From Roseiarcus sp963794155 (lineage in GTDB: Bacteria > Pseudomonadota > Alphaproteobacteria > Rhizobiales > Beijerinckiaceae): a stretch of 64,000 nucleotides of DNA. This document shows positions 16,384-24,694 of the stretch, in pieces. The notes under the pieces were generated by a model, which saw nothing but the letters and a program-made list of their open reading frames with translations, was not told where the DNA came from and did not search any database. Location of the stretch: the NCBI GenBank assembly GCA_963794155.1, contig CAWCCX010000010.1, forward strand, positions 62,001-126,000. Direction: 5' to 3'. The position numbers and the translations under genes are program-made. How positions within the stretch are numbered: position 1 is the first letter of the stretch; each line of letters begins with the position of its first letter.

Positions 16384-16994
16384 GATGCCGAGTCCTCGGG
16401 CCAGGAAATGCGATAGGTTTCGGAGAAGGGGAGGCTGCGAACGCCGGGCTCGAAGATCGCCCACATGAAAGGCTGACCGGCCAGCTTGACGCGCTTTCCC
16501 TTCCAGCCCTTGCGGTGCATCATCGGCGGGCGGGTGCGTCCGACGTAAACGCGCCGCAGATGGCCGTCGATGAGATCGGACCGCCTGACGCCCTCGAACG
16601 CCTGAAGGCGGAGCAAGACGATCAGGGTTAGGCCGAGCACGAGGCCGTGGCGGATGAATTGATCGGAGAACCTGAAGGGCGGGTTTGTCACGGCGACACG
16701 GACGCCCTTCGGCGCTTTTTGCTCCGCCAGGAAATTGACCGGCGTCCGGATGTCGGCGTCGGCGCCAGGATGGGCGATCAGGTCTTGGGCGATGACCTTG
16801 AAGCCCGCGCCCCGGAGCGTTCTGGAAACCGCACCGCGACCGACCGCCGGCTCCCAAACGGGGCTGCCGCGGAAGCGGTTCAACTCGCCGGTTCCCAGCA
16901 AGGCGAGGACGAGGGCTTCGGGCGTCTCATACAATTCGGCGCGGTCGCGGGTTGCGATCGGCGAGCGCTGGGCCGGGCGCCAGGGGACGGTCAA
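16380..16994 (-). CDS. phage-type DNA adenine methyltransferase
   Basis: A 204-residue SAM-dependent methyltransferase. VWEPAVGRG (about 46-54) is the SAM-binding motif I, and VTNPPFRFSD (about 102-111) is the NPPF catalytic motif of N6-adenine enzymes. The C-terminal third lacks an obvious target-recognition domain. Several remaining stretches resemble the short adenine methylases found in phages and mobile elements. It is coupled to the cytosine methyltransferase by a 4-base overlap, so the element would methylate two different bases from one transcript. Confidence 0.8.
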   Translation of the reverse strand: MTVPWRPAQRSPIATRDRAELYETPEALVLALLGTGELNRFRGSPVWEPAVGRGAVSRTLRGAGFKVIAQDLIAHPGADADIRTPVNFLAEQKAPKGVRVAVTNPPFRFSDQFIRHGLVLGLTLIVLLRLQAFEGVRRSDLIDGHLRRVYVGRTRPPMMHRKGWKGKRVKLAGQPFMWAIFEPGVRSLPFSETYRISWPEDSAS

Positions 16995-17272
16995 AACAGG
17001 TCCCCGTCATCGATGTAAAACGCCGCTCTGAGAAGCGGATCGGCTTCCAATTCCGCCTTGATCTCGGCTGCGCGGCGCTTGCGGCTTTCGATCTCTTCGG
17101 TCTTTTTGATCTTCTCGGCCTCTTCAGCCGCGCGGATAAGGCGGCCGAGATCAGCAAGCGAGAGGCCGAGCAACTTCTCGACCGCCTGAGCGCGCTCGCA
17201 GCCGGCGAGCATGGTGTCGGTCTGCCGAAACCGCGGCGGACGGACGATCACTTCGTCAAAAGGGCCGCTCAT
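16991..17272 (-). CDS. hypothetical phage-element protein, helical
   Basis: 93 residues, with a long charged helix (AAEEAEKIKKTEEIESRKRRAAEIKAELEADP) that is probably a coiled coil. It overlaps both neighbours by 4 bases. No family is recognised. Confidence 0.55.
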   Translation of the reverse strand: MSGPFDEVIVRPPRFRQTDTMLAGCERAQAVEKLLGLSLADLGRLIRAAEEAEKIKKTEEIESRKRRAAEIKAELEADPLLRAAFYIDDGDLF

Positions 17273-17481
17273 ATGCGCGCCCCGCGCTTGGGCTTAACAG
17301 CCTTGTAGGCGGCGTTGGCGGCCTCGCCGGGTGTCGGGTACTCGCCGATCTTGCCGGCCCCGCTCCACGCGGCCCACAGACCGTTGCGCAGGTGGATGAT
17401 GCAGCCGACGCGCCGGCCGTCGCGGACAACGATCTCGCCGGCGTCGCGCATCGTCAGGGCTTCGGAGGGGATCGCGCTCAT
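17269..17481 (-). CDS. hypothetical phage-element protein
   Basis: 70 residues with a compact beta-rich look (GEIVVRDGRRVGCIIHLRNGLWAAWSG) and a C-terminal helix resembling DUF-type single-domain proteins that sense a G/A-rich ligand. It overlaps both neighbours by 4 bases. Function is unknown. Confidence 0.5.
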   Translation of the reverse strand: MSAIPSEALTMRDAGEIVVRDGRRVGCIIHLRNGLWAAWSGAGKIGEYPTPGEAANAAYKAVKPKRGARI

Positions 17482-17750
17482 GACGCATCTCCCGCGAAGC
17501 GAGCGGCGAAGATGGCGGCAATGTCGGGATCGAGGATCGCGTCGCCCTTCAGATGACGATCGAAGCGGGCGCGCGCCGCGGCCGGCGGCAAGTGCAGGGC
17601 GCAGAAACGGCGAGGCCGGCGAACGCCCTTGCCGTCGTCAACATAGCCGTCAGCAAACAGGGCAACTCCGTCGAGCGGGGAGCCGGCACACGTGCGACAG
17701 ACGACGGAGCGGTTTTTTGCTTTTGAGGGATTTGTGCTAGGGGATCTCAT
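17478..17750 (-). CDS. hypothetical phage-element protein with CxxC and CxxH motifs
   Basis: 90 residues. VCRTCAGSP and RRFCALHLPP supply Cys/His pairs spaced like a small zinc ribbon. The N-terminus is basic. It overlaps the next gene by 4 bases. No family is recognised. Confidence 0.5.
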   Translation of the reverse strand: MRSPSTNPSKAKNRSVVCRTCAGSPLDGVALFADGYVDDGKGVRRPRRFCALHLPPAAARARFDRHLKGDAILDPDIAAIFAARFAGDAS

Positions 17751-17831
17751 TCGTTGTCCTTTCCTTGCCGGGAAAAACGCGAATTTGCCGAGCGCCGCGT
17801 TTCGAGCGCGGCGCCGGCCTCTTCCTCACAT

Positions 17832-18215
17832 TCAGACGGGTTGAAGCTGTTTGGCGGCCTTGGCTTTCATCGCCTTAGCCTTCGCCGCCTTGGCCTTCTG
17901 CACGCGCGCTTGCGCCCGCCCGCGGCCAGCGATCGGGTTGACCGGATCACTGGTCGACGCGCAACGACGCGACAGCGCCCAGCTTTGCAATTCGGGGAGG
18001 ATGTATCTGACCAAGCTGCCGACCAGGACATAGGGCGGGCCGGCCGCGTCCTTCATCCTCAGCTTGTTGAGATAGGAAGGGCTGACGCTCAGCATCGCCG
18101 CGGCGACGTTGACATCGCCAAGCAGCTTTTGCGGCTGGCCGGTCAGCAGGCGGCCGTCCTTCGGCGCCGGTAGAAGGCCGGCGGTTGCTAGGTCTTCAGC
18201 TAGCTTGCGTGACAT
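17832..18215 (-). CDS. HTH DNA-binding protein, excisionase/AlpA-like
   Basis: 127 residues from ATG 18215. Residues 30-85 (LLGDVNVAAAMLSVSPSYLNKLR….GPPYVLVGSLVRYILPELQSW) match the winged-helix excisionase/AlpA pattern, in which the second helix contacts DNA and the RY…L stretch forms the wing. The C-terminus is an Ala/Lys-rich tail (AKAAKAKAMKAKAAK), a feature of histone-H1-like DNA binders. Located just downstream of the integrase, it is the likely recombination directionality factor or regulator. Confidence 0.65.
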   Translation of the reverse strand: MSRKLAEDLATAGLLPAPKDGRLLTGQPQKLLGDVNVAAAMLSVSPSYLNKLRMKDAAGPPYVLVGSLVRYILPELQSWALSRRCASTSDPVNPIAGRGRAQARVQKAKAAKAKAMKAKAAKQLQPV

Positions 18216-18428
18216 CGCTCGGATCTCTCTCTCGTGTTTGAGAGCGATCGAGCGCCATTCGGAGAACAAATGGCGCCCGACGCTCCCAGCGTCAGGCCGT
18301 CCATTGTGTGTTCTCCGGTTTCCGGTCGTGCCGAAATTGGCAAAAGCGGGCCGGTCGGGGAAAGTGTCCGATCGGCGTTCCGGGTCTATCCTCGGCCGGG
18401 CTGCGTGTCAAAGCCTTCTTTCACGGCC

Positions 18429-19686
18429 CTAGACGCGCGCTCTTTTCCCCGGCAGCGGGATGACCTCAGCCCCCTTGTCGCCGGCCATGGCCGCGGCGAT
18501 CGTCCCGCCGATCGCGTCCGCGGCGGCCCGGAGCGGATCGCTGGACAAGTGCGCATAGCGCTGCGTCGTCACCGTCGAGGCGTGGCCCAAAAGCGCGCCG
18601 ATGACCGGCAAGCCCAGGCCGCCGGCGGCTCCGACGCTCGCAAATGAATGTCTCAGGTCGTGCAACCTGACCTCGGCGAGCCCAGCGCGCCGGCGGACTC
18701 GGTCCCATATCTTGTCAATGCCTACAAACGGGCGCCCGGCTCGACCGCCGGCGATCACGAACTCGTTGCCGGCGACCCGCGGCAGGCCGGCCAGGATCTC
18801 CACCGCGGCCGGCGAGAGATAGATCGGCTTCTCGCCGGTCTTCGAGTCGTCGAGCCGGATCACGCTATGGTCGAGGTCGACGTTGCGCCAAAGCAACTTG
18901 ATGACCTCGGAACGGCGCGCGCCGATGAGCGCGAGCAGCTTGATCGCCGCGACCGGGAATAAATTCCCGCCGGCCTCGATCTCGGCGGCCAGGGCGTCGG
19001 ATAACCGGCCTAATTCCGCCTCGCTCAAGAAGCGCGTCATCTTTTTGACCGGCGGCTTCCGAATTCCGCGGGCCGGGTTGTCAGCCCGCAAACCGCGACC
19101 GACGGCGAATTGCAGAATGGTCGACGCCAGGGTGACGGCCTGCGCCGCGACGCCGGGACCGCCCTTGGCGACGCTGCCGGGCCGGCGCTTGCCCGCGGAC
19201 GGGGTGGGCATGCGGCCCTTTTTCACGTCCGTTAAGCAGCCGTTCGATGTCGGCGCGCGTGATAGCGTCGACGCGTTTCGAGCCGAGCGCCGGCAAGAGA
19301 TGCAACCGGAGGCGCCCGATGTCGGAGCGCAATGTGCTGGCCTTTTTGTGCGCGGCGCCCTCAGCAAAGTAGAGCGCGCCCAATTCGGCGAACGTGATCG
19401 CCTCTCGATCGGCCGCTCGTTTCTCCGCCGGATCAATTCCACGCGCCACGTCGCCCAGCAACCGACGGGCCTCATCGCGGGCGCCATCGGGTGTCCAGGG
19501 CGAGCCATGCTTGCCGATCGTCACCCAGCGCTGAGCGCCGGCGAAGCGGTACTTCAAGCAATAGATGAGATCGCCCTTCGAGGTCGGTCGCAGGCCGAAG
19601 CCCTTGACCTCAGTGTCCCATCGCGTCTCGCGATCGGGCTTTTTCTTGAGCGCCGTGATGGCGTTCGCGGTCAATTTCGTTCGCAT
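18429..19686 (-). pseudogene. tyrosine-type site-specific integrase, frameshifted
   Basis: P4-type prophage integrase. ATG 19686 follows GGAAGGACC. The N-terminal Arm-binding DUF4102-like part (LTANAITALKKKP…ETRWDTEVKGFGLRPT) and core-binding domain lie in one frame, ending near ITRADIERLLN. The catalytic domain continues in another frame from DVKKGRMPTP to 18429. Catalytic residues are intact: Arg in GARRSEV, HDLRHSF, GH and the nucleophile Tyr in TQRYAHL. A one-base indel near 19235 (CTTAACGGACGTG) accounts for the break. If real, the element can no longer integrate or excise by itself; it may also be an assembly error. Confidence 0.85.
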
Positions 19687-19841
19687 GTCTCGGTCCTTCC
19701 TGTTTCCGCGAGCTACCACCCAGCTACCACTTGGCGACATAAGCGGTGACAGGAGCGGAAACAAGAGCGAGGGCCGATCGAGCAAAAACAATGCCTTAGC
19801 TATGAAGATGAAAGACCGGGAACGGGTGACGGTAGAACTCT

Positions 19842-19882
19842 CGACTCCGTCAATCTTGGTTCGAATCCAGGTCCCCCAGCCA
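19842..19882 (+). repeat. tRNA-Gln(CTG) 3' fragment = attachment site
   Basis: The sequence ACTCCGTCAATCTTGG followed by TTCGAATCCAGG and TCCCCCAGCCA matches the 3' half of bacterial tRNA-Gln(CTG): T-stem/loop, acceptor strand, discriminator G and encoded CCA. The 5' half is not tRNA-like, so this is the partial copy left by integration into a tRNA gene. It lies 156 bp upstream of the integrase. The intact tRNA would be expected at the left end on the plus strand but was not found. Confidence 0.7.
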
Positions 19883-20055
19883 AACAGAATCTGTGCGTTA
19901 ATCGGAAGAAATTTTTCCCGGCGCCGCTCGGGTCATTGGGCTTATGCGCGCGTTTGCGGCTTGGGCCGTGCAGGCCAACGCGGGCGCGCCGCCGCGAAAA
20001 CTCATGAAGATCGCTTTGCCGTCGCTGAAACGGCGTTCTGCGGCAAAACGCCCGG
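19883..20055. other. short gap between attachment site and next gene
   Basis: No gene is supported. Host sequence resumes here after the tRNA fragment. Confidence 0.4.
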
Positions 20056-20481
20056 CTAGGACTTCTCGCGCTCCTGACTTTTCTCGCCCCCCTCCAACCA
20101 TTGAATTGGGGAGTGAATGTGCAGGCCCGTCAGATTGTGAACGAGTTTCGCGTCAGGATCGTCGGAGTAATACAATTCGATATGCGCCAAGGCGATGAAT
20201 ATTGCGGATGCTATGATGGCGTTCTTGGGAAGATAGAGATTATGGAGTTCGCTCAGACGGTCAACTATCGGCTGGACCTGAGCCAAGGTTTCGGATTCGA
20301 ACCGGATCTCCGAGATCTTGAACTGATCCGATATTAGGCGAATCGCTTTTACAAACTTAAGATGCTGTTCTTCGTCCAGGCTATCGAAGTCCGGAAGACA
20401 ATTTTCATACCTTTCGAGGAGGGAGATTCCCCGAAGGTTTGTCGAAGGTCCTCCTTGGAGAGTTTCTACGCTTTGTGACAT
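20056..20481 (-). CDS. hypothetical protein
   Basis: 141 residues from the ATG at 20481 (MSQSVETLQGG…); the longer frame adds 15 residues. The codon use is less GC-rich than that of the neighbours, and the protein is helical (HLKFVKAIRLISDQFKISEIRFESETLAQVQPIVDRLSELHNLYL). No family is recognised. It lies just outside the element and may have been acquired with it. Confidence 0.5.
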   Translation of the reverse strand: MSQSVETLQGGPSTNLRGISLLERYENCLPDFDSLDEEQHLKFVKAIRLISDQFKISEIRFESETLAQVQPIVDRLSELHNLYLPKNAIIASAIFIALAHIELYYSDDPDAKLVHNLTGLHIHSPIQWLEGGEKSQEREKS

Positions 20482-20573
20482 AGGTACGTTTTTCAGTTGC
20501 AGAATAACGGCAAGGATGATCCTCACCTTGCGTTAAGCCACAGACACTACCAAACCGTTATCAAAATTGCCAG

Positions 20574-21530
20574 TCACGATCCGAGTTGAGAAAAACCGGT
20601 CGCGGCTGCGCCTGGCTGGCGTGAATCGGCGCGCGCGCGTCCAGCGTGATCCAAGGCCGCGGCGATCGAAGCGGGCGAAGTCTCGGCGGGCTTGTCGCGC
20701 GAGCGACTTTCGCCCGGCTGGCGGCCGGGCCGTTTGGGTTGGCCGCGCCGCTGGCGAGTCTCATCCAACGTTATCCACACCGGTGCGTGATCGCTCGCGC
20801 CCTCCTGTCCGCGCGTCATTCGGTCGACGCCTGCTTCCTTGAGCCGAGGCGCCAGCGATGGGCTCAACAATATGTGGTCGAGGCGAAGACCGGCGTCGCG
20901 CTCCCAGCGGTGACGCATATAGTGCCAAAACGTGTAGATACGCTCGTCTGGATGCTGTTCGCGCAGGGCGTCCGTCCACCCTTGGCCGACCAGCTCTGCG
21001 AACGCGGCGCGACTTTTCGGGTGAATAAGCGCGTCATCGTCCCATGACGTGGTCGGGTAGATGTCGAGCGGAGTTGGCGCGACATTGAAATCCCCGCACA
21101 GCGCCGCTGGGACCCCCGCTTTCATGAGGTCCCGGGCGCGCCTGTCGAGCCGGCGAATCCAGGCGAGCTTGTAGTCGAACTTCGGACCAGGCTGGGGATT
21201 GCCGTTCGGCGCGTAGAGGCAGCAGACGAGAATGCCGTCAATCGCGGCTTCGATGTATCGCGCCTCCTCGTCCGACGGGTCGCCCGACAGCGCGGAGCTG
21301 GTTTGCACCGGCGCTCCGCGCCGGGACAAGATCGCGACGCCGTTCCAGGTTCTTTGTCCGCGCCATACCGCGGTGTAGCCCGCTGCCGTGACCGCATCGA
21401 CCGGAAAATCGAGGTCCGAGCATTTAAGCTCTTGCAGGCACGCGACATCGGGGCGGGCCGACTTGAGCCAGTCGAGCAGATTGGGCAGGCGACGGTTCAC
21501 GTTGTTGATGTTGAACGTCGCGATCTTCAT
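20574..21530 (-). CDS. xthA: exodeoxyribonuclease III
   Basis: A 318-residue AP endonuclease/3'-5' exonuclease for base-excision repair. Key family signatures: MKIATFNINNVN (metal-binding Asn), LQELK (metal Glu), LYAPNGN, CGDFNVAP (catalytic Asp/Asn), and RLDHIL…SDHAPVW (general-base Asp-His pair). The fold ends near residue 260. The remaining 55 residues are a basic, low-complexity tail (RQRRGQPKRPGRQPGESRSRD…) not found in typical Xth, possibly a DNA-binding extension or read-through from a lost stop. Confidence 0.93.
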   Translation of the reverse strand: MKIATFNINNVNRRLPNLLDWLKSARPDVACLQELKCSDLDFPVDAVTAAGYTAVWRGQRTWNGVAILSRRGAPVQTSSALSGDPSDEEARYIEAAIDGILVCCLYAPNGNPQPGPKFDYKLAWIRRLDRRARDLMKAGVPAALCGDFNVAPTPLDIYPTTSWDDDALIHPKSRAAFAELVGQGWTDALREQHPDERIYTFWHYMRHRWERDAGLRLDHILLSPSLAPRLKEAGVDRMTRGQEGASDHAPVWITLDETRQRRGQPKRPGRQPGESRSRDKPAETSPASIAAALDHAGRARADSRQPGAAATGFSQLGS

Positions 21531-21616
21531 TCACGACCGAGGCGGTTCACAGCTCCTTGAAGCCTCCGCCGCCGATCGCCGGCCGCTTCATGAGCGCACG
21601 CGGGCTGCGCTCCAAG

Positions 21617-21949
21617 TCAGAGCGCCCGCAAGGCAGCCAACGCTCCCATCTGCATCGGCGTCATGTTTTGGCTGAGGTTGCTCATGATCCAGAGCGACCC
21701 GACCATGATCAACATGACGATGAGGACCCCAAACGCGAGCGCGAGCACGTTGTTAGCGTTGTCGGGCCCGGTGGTGATGTGGATGAAGAAGACGAGGTGG
21801 ACGCCGATCTGGGCGATCGCCAGCACCACCAGCGCAAGCGGGATGCTGGGCCCCCAGACCAGGTTGGTCTTGGCGATGAAGAATGCGACGACGGTGATGA
21901 ACGCGGCCAGGAAGAGGCCGACCAGGTAGCCCAGAAGGCCTTCCACCAC
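21617..21949 (-). CDS. cyoD: cytochrome o ubiquinol oxidase subunit IV
   Basis: 110 residues with three transmembrane helices (about 5-26, 37-60, 67-90), as in CyoD, a small assembly/stabilising subunit of the bo3 oxidase. The start is uncertain: GTG codons exist at 21949 and 21946. An ATG overlapping the cyoC stop (ATGA at 22028) opens MSQSDLENS but is one base out of frame, while the true frame continues upstream as DHGDAAPGDEPAGRHEV. A single extra C near 21998 would explain this, and then the gene would run 21617-22028. Last gene of cyoABCD. Confidence 0.85.
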   Translation of the reverse strand: MVEGLLGYLVGLFLAAFITVVAFFIAKTNLVWGPSIPLALVVLAIAQIGVHLVFFIHITTGPDNANNVLALAFGVLIVMLIMVGSLWIMSNLSQNMTPMQMGALAALRAL

Positions 21950-22024
21950 CTCGTGGCGGCCGGCCGGCTCGTCGCCCGGCGCGGCGTCGCCGTGATCGAG
22001 AATTCTCGAGGTCGGATTGGCTCA

Positions 22025-22699
22025 TCAGCCTACTCCCAACAGATAGACCACGGTGAAGATCGCGACCCAGATGATGTCGAGCGTGTGCCAGAACAGGCCG
22101 AAGCAAAGGACGCGCCGGAGGATGTCGGCCCGGTAGCCCTTGGCGAACACCTGGGCCATCATGGTGAGCAGCCACAACAGGCCGAGCGTCACGTGGACGC
22201 CGTGGCATCCGACGAGGGTGAAAAAGGCCGAGAGGAAGGCGCTGCGGGTCGGCCCGGCGCCCTGGTCGATCATGCCCACGAACTCGTGGATCTCGATGAA
22301 CAGGAAGCCCGCCCCGAACAGGAACGTCAACGCCATGCCGCCGTAGTACATCAGCGACCGGTGCGCCCTCGCGCCGATGCTGGCGATGCCGCAGGTGAAG
22401 CTCGAGAGCAGGAGGAAGGTGGTCTCGATCGCGACGTTGGTAAGGTTGAAAAGATCCTTCCCGCTCGGGCCGCCGGCGGTCTCTCTCGACAGCACCGCAT
22501 ACGTGGCGAAGAACGCCGAGAACATGACGATGTCGCTGAGGAGGAAGATCCAGAACCCGTAGCCGACGATGATCCGCTTCGAGGCCGGGCTGCGGTCGGC
22601 GTGTGCGTAGAGCGGCTCCGACCCGCCGCCGAGGATGACGTCGGCGCCGCCGCCGCGATTCTGGCCGCCATAGCCGGCGCCGGCTTCGAAGGCGGTCAT
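22025..22699 (-). CDS. cyoC: cytochrome o ubiquinol oxidase subunit III
   Basis: A 224-residue heme-copper oxidase subunit III. The ATG at 22699 overlaps the cyoB stop by 4 bases; the longer frame would put about 100 residues of antisense-like Arg-rich sequence at the N-terminus and is rejected. Five membrane helices are visible, with GFWIFLLSDIVMFSAFFATYAVL, the IEIHEF and GCHGVHVTLGLLWLL segments and the C-terminal WHTLDIIWVAIFTVVYLLGV, all typical of CyoC. Confidence 0.93.
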   Translation of the reverse strand: MTAFEAGAGYGGQNRGGGADVILGGGSEPLYAHADRSPASKRIIVGYGFWIFLLSDIVMFSAFFATYAVLSRETAGGPSGKDLFNLTNVAIETTFLLLSSFTCGIASIGARAHRSLMYYGGMALTFLFGAGFLFIEIHEFVGMIDQGAGPTRSAFLSAFFTLVGCHGVHVTLGLLWLLTMMAQVFAKGYRADILRRVLCFGLFWHTLDIIWVAIFTVVYLLGVG

Positions 22700-24693
22700 T
22701 CCGCGGCCTGCAATTGAACGCGCGCCTGGGCGCGCGCGAGACGGTTGGCGCGATCGATGCGGGCGACTTCGTCGGCGGGGATCTCGTATTCGGTCCGGTC
22801 GCGCCAGGCGAAGACGACGAAAGTGGCGAACGCGCCGACCACGGAAACGATGACCAGCCACCAGATCTGCCAGATCATGCCGAAGCCGCCGAAGGTGGCG
22901 AAGAACGCGCAGACGAAGCCGGTCGCGCTGTTTCGCGGCATTTCGATCGCGCGGTACTGGGGTTCGGGCTCCGGCTGGCGATCGGGTGAATGTTCTCTGC
23001 GCCAATAGTCATCGCGCCCCTCGACATGGGGCAGGACGGCGAAGTTGAACGCCGGCGGCGGCGACGAAGTCGACCATTCGAGCGACCGGCCCATCCACGG
23101 GTCGCCGGTCAGGTCGCGTAATTCCTCGCGATGGCGGATGCTCACGACCAGTTGCACGATCTGACACACGATGCCGGCGAGAACGACTACGGCGCCCAAC
23201 GCCGCGACCAAAAGCCACGGGCGCCATTCGGGCACGTCGTAGTGCTGCATCCGCCGGGTCATGCCCATCAAGCCCACGACATAGAGCGGCATGAACGCGA
23301 GATAGAAGCCGAAAAACCAGCACCAGAACGCGGCTTTGCCCCAGCGCTCGTCGAGCCGGAAGCCGAACGCCTTGGGGAACCAGAAGGTGTAACCGGCGAA
23401 GGCGCCGAACAGCACGCCGCCGATGATGACGTTATGAAAATGAGCCACCTGGAACAGGCTGTTGTGCAGCATGAAATCCGCCGGCACCACCGCGACCAGG
23501 ACGCCGGTCAGGCCGCCGATGACGAAGGTCACCATAAAACCGATCGACCACAGCATCGGCGAGGCATAGTGGACCCTGCCCCCGTACATGGTGAACATCC
23601 AGTTGAATATTTTCACCCCGGTCGGCACCGCGATGATCATCGACGCGATGCCGAAGACCGCGTTGACGTTGGCGCCGGCGCCCATCGTGAAGAAGTGGTG
23701 CAGCCAGACCGTGTACGAGATGACGCCAATCGCCATGGTCGCCAAGACCATCGAGCGGTAACCGAACAGCGGCTTGCGAGAGAACGTCGACACCACCTCG
23801 GAGAACACGCCGAACGCGGGGAGGACGAGGATGTAAACCTCCGGATGGCCCCAGATCCAGATCAGGTTCATGAACATCATCACGTTGCCGCCGGCTTCGT
23901 TGGTGAAGAAATGGAAGCCGAGGTAGCGGTCGAGCGTCAGCATCGCCAGCGTCGCGGTCAGAACCGGGAATGCAGCGACGATCACGAGATTGGTGGCGAG
24001 CGCCGTCCAGCAGAAGACCGGCATGCGCATATAGGTCATGCCGGGGGCGTGTATCTTGAGAATGGTGGTGACGAAATTGACCCCGGTCAGCAAAGTGCCA
24101 ATCCCGGAGATCTGCACTCCCCACAAGTAGTAGTCGACCCCGACGCCGGGCGAGTAGGTGAGCTCCGACAGCGGCGGAAACGGTAGCCAGCCGGTTTTTG
24201 AGAACTCGCCAACGACCAGCGAGATGTTGACGAGGAGCGCGCCGGTCGCGGTCAGCCAGAAACTGACCGAATTGAGGGTCGGGAAGGCGACGTCGCGCAC
24301 GCCAAGTTGCAGCGGCACGACGATATTCATCAGGCCAATCACAAACGGCATGGCGACGAAGAAGATCATGATCGTGCCATGGGCGGAGAAGATCTGGTTG
24401 TAATGCTCCGGCGGCAGGTAACCGTTAGACTGGAACGCCAAAGCCTGCTGCGAACGCATCATGATGGCGTCGATAAAGCCGCGCAGCAGCATCACCGCCG
24501 CGAGCGTGACGTACATGACCCCGATCCGCTTATGGTCGACGCTGGTGATCCATTCGCGCCACAGATAAGGGATCCAGCCCTTGATCGCGACAAAGGCGAG
24601 CACGCCGAGGATCACCACAACGACGATGGCCCCAGCGAACAAGGGAATCGGCTCGTTTAAGGGAATGGCGTCCCAGGTCAGCTTGCCGAACAT
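22696..24693 (-). CDS. cyoB: cytochrome o ubiquinol oxidase subunit I
   Basis: A 665-residue catalytic subunit carrying heme b, heme o3 and CuB; it oxidises ubiquinol, reduces O2 to water and pumps protons. The ATG at 24693 lies one base after the cyoA stop and is preceded by GAGGCGGA. Signatures include FFVAMPFVIGLMN, WIWGHPEVYILVLPAFG (CuB His and the His-Tyr pair), HHFFTMG, FHNVIIGGVLFGAFAGYTFWFPK with the heme ligand pair HxH before it, and the C-terminal LTGDPWMGRSLEWSTSSPPPAFNF. Length is normal. Confidence 0.97.
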   Translation of the reverse strand: MFGKLTWDAIPLNEPIPLFAGAIVVVVILGVLAFVAIKGWIPYLWREWITSVDHKRIGVMYVTLAAVMLLRGFIDAIMMRSQQALAFQSNGYLPPEHYNQIFSAHGTIMIFFVAMPFVIGLMNIVVPLQLGVRDVAFPTLNSVSFWLTATGALLVNISLVVGEFSKTGWLPFPPLSELTYSPGVGVDYYLWGVQISGIGTLLTGVNFVTTILKIHAPGMTYMRMPVFCWTALATNLVIVAAFPVLTATLAMLTLDRYLGFHFFTNEAGGNVMMFMNLIWIWGHPEVYILVLPAFGVFSEVVSTFSRKPLFGYRSMVLATMAIGVISYTVWLHHFFTMGAGANVNAVFGIASMIIAVPTGVKIFNWMFTMYGGRVHYASPMLWSIGFMVTFVIGGLTGVLVAVVPADFMLHNSLFQVAHFHNVIIGGVLFGAFAGYTFWFPKAFGFRLDERWGKAAFWCWFFGFYLAFMPLYVVGLMGMTRRMQHYDVPEWRPWLLVAALGAVVVLAGIVCQIVQLVVSIRHREELRDLTGDPWMGRSLEWSTSSPPPAFNFAVLPHVEGRDDYWRREHSPDRQPEPEPQYRAIEMPRNSATGFVCAFFATFGGFGMIWQIWWLVIVSVVGAFATFVVFAWRDRTEYEIPADEVARIDRANRLARAQARVQLQAAE

Positions 24694-24694
24694 G

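Larger units (their letters stand above)
8130..19882 (-). mobile_element. integrative element with integrase, methyltransferases and terminase (phage-satellite-like or truncated prophage)
   Basis: Nearly all genes from the integrase (19686) to the terminase (8268) are on the minus strand, and many overlap by ATGA or GTGA. The right end carries a tRNA-Gln 3' fragment adjacent to the integrase, a classic attachment arrangement. The cargo is an HTH protein, Dam-type and Dcm-type methyltransferases, an HEAGH metalloprotease, about ten small phage-like ORFs, and TerS/TerL. Portal, protease, capsid, tail and lysis genes are absent. This is either a decayed prophage cut just after terL or a satellite that brings its own packaging enzyme. 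The left boundary is a guess. Confidence 0.7.

Noticed and set aside
21557..24186. Long plus-strand ORFs rich in Glu, Asp, His and Gln
   Set aside because: They are antisense to cyoD, cyoC and cyoB; their composition is the typical shadow of membrane-protein genes in high-GC DNA.
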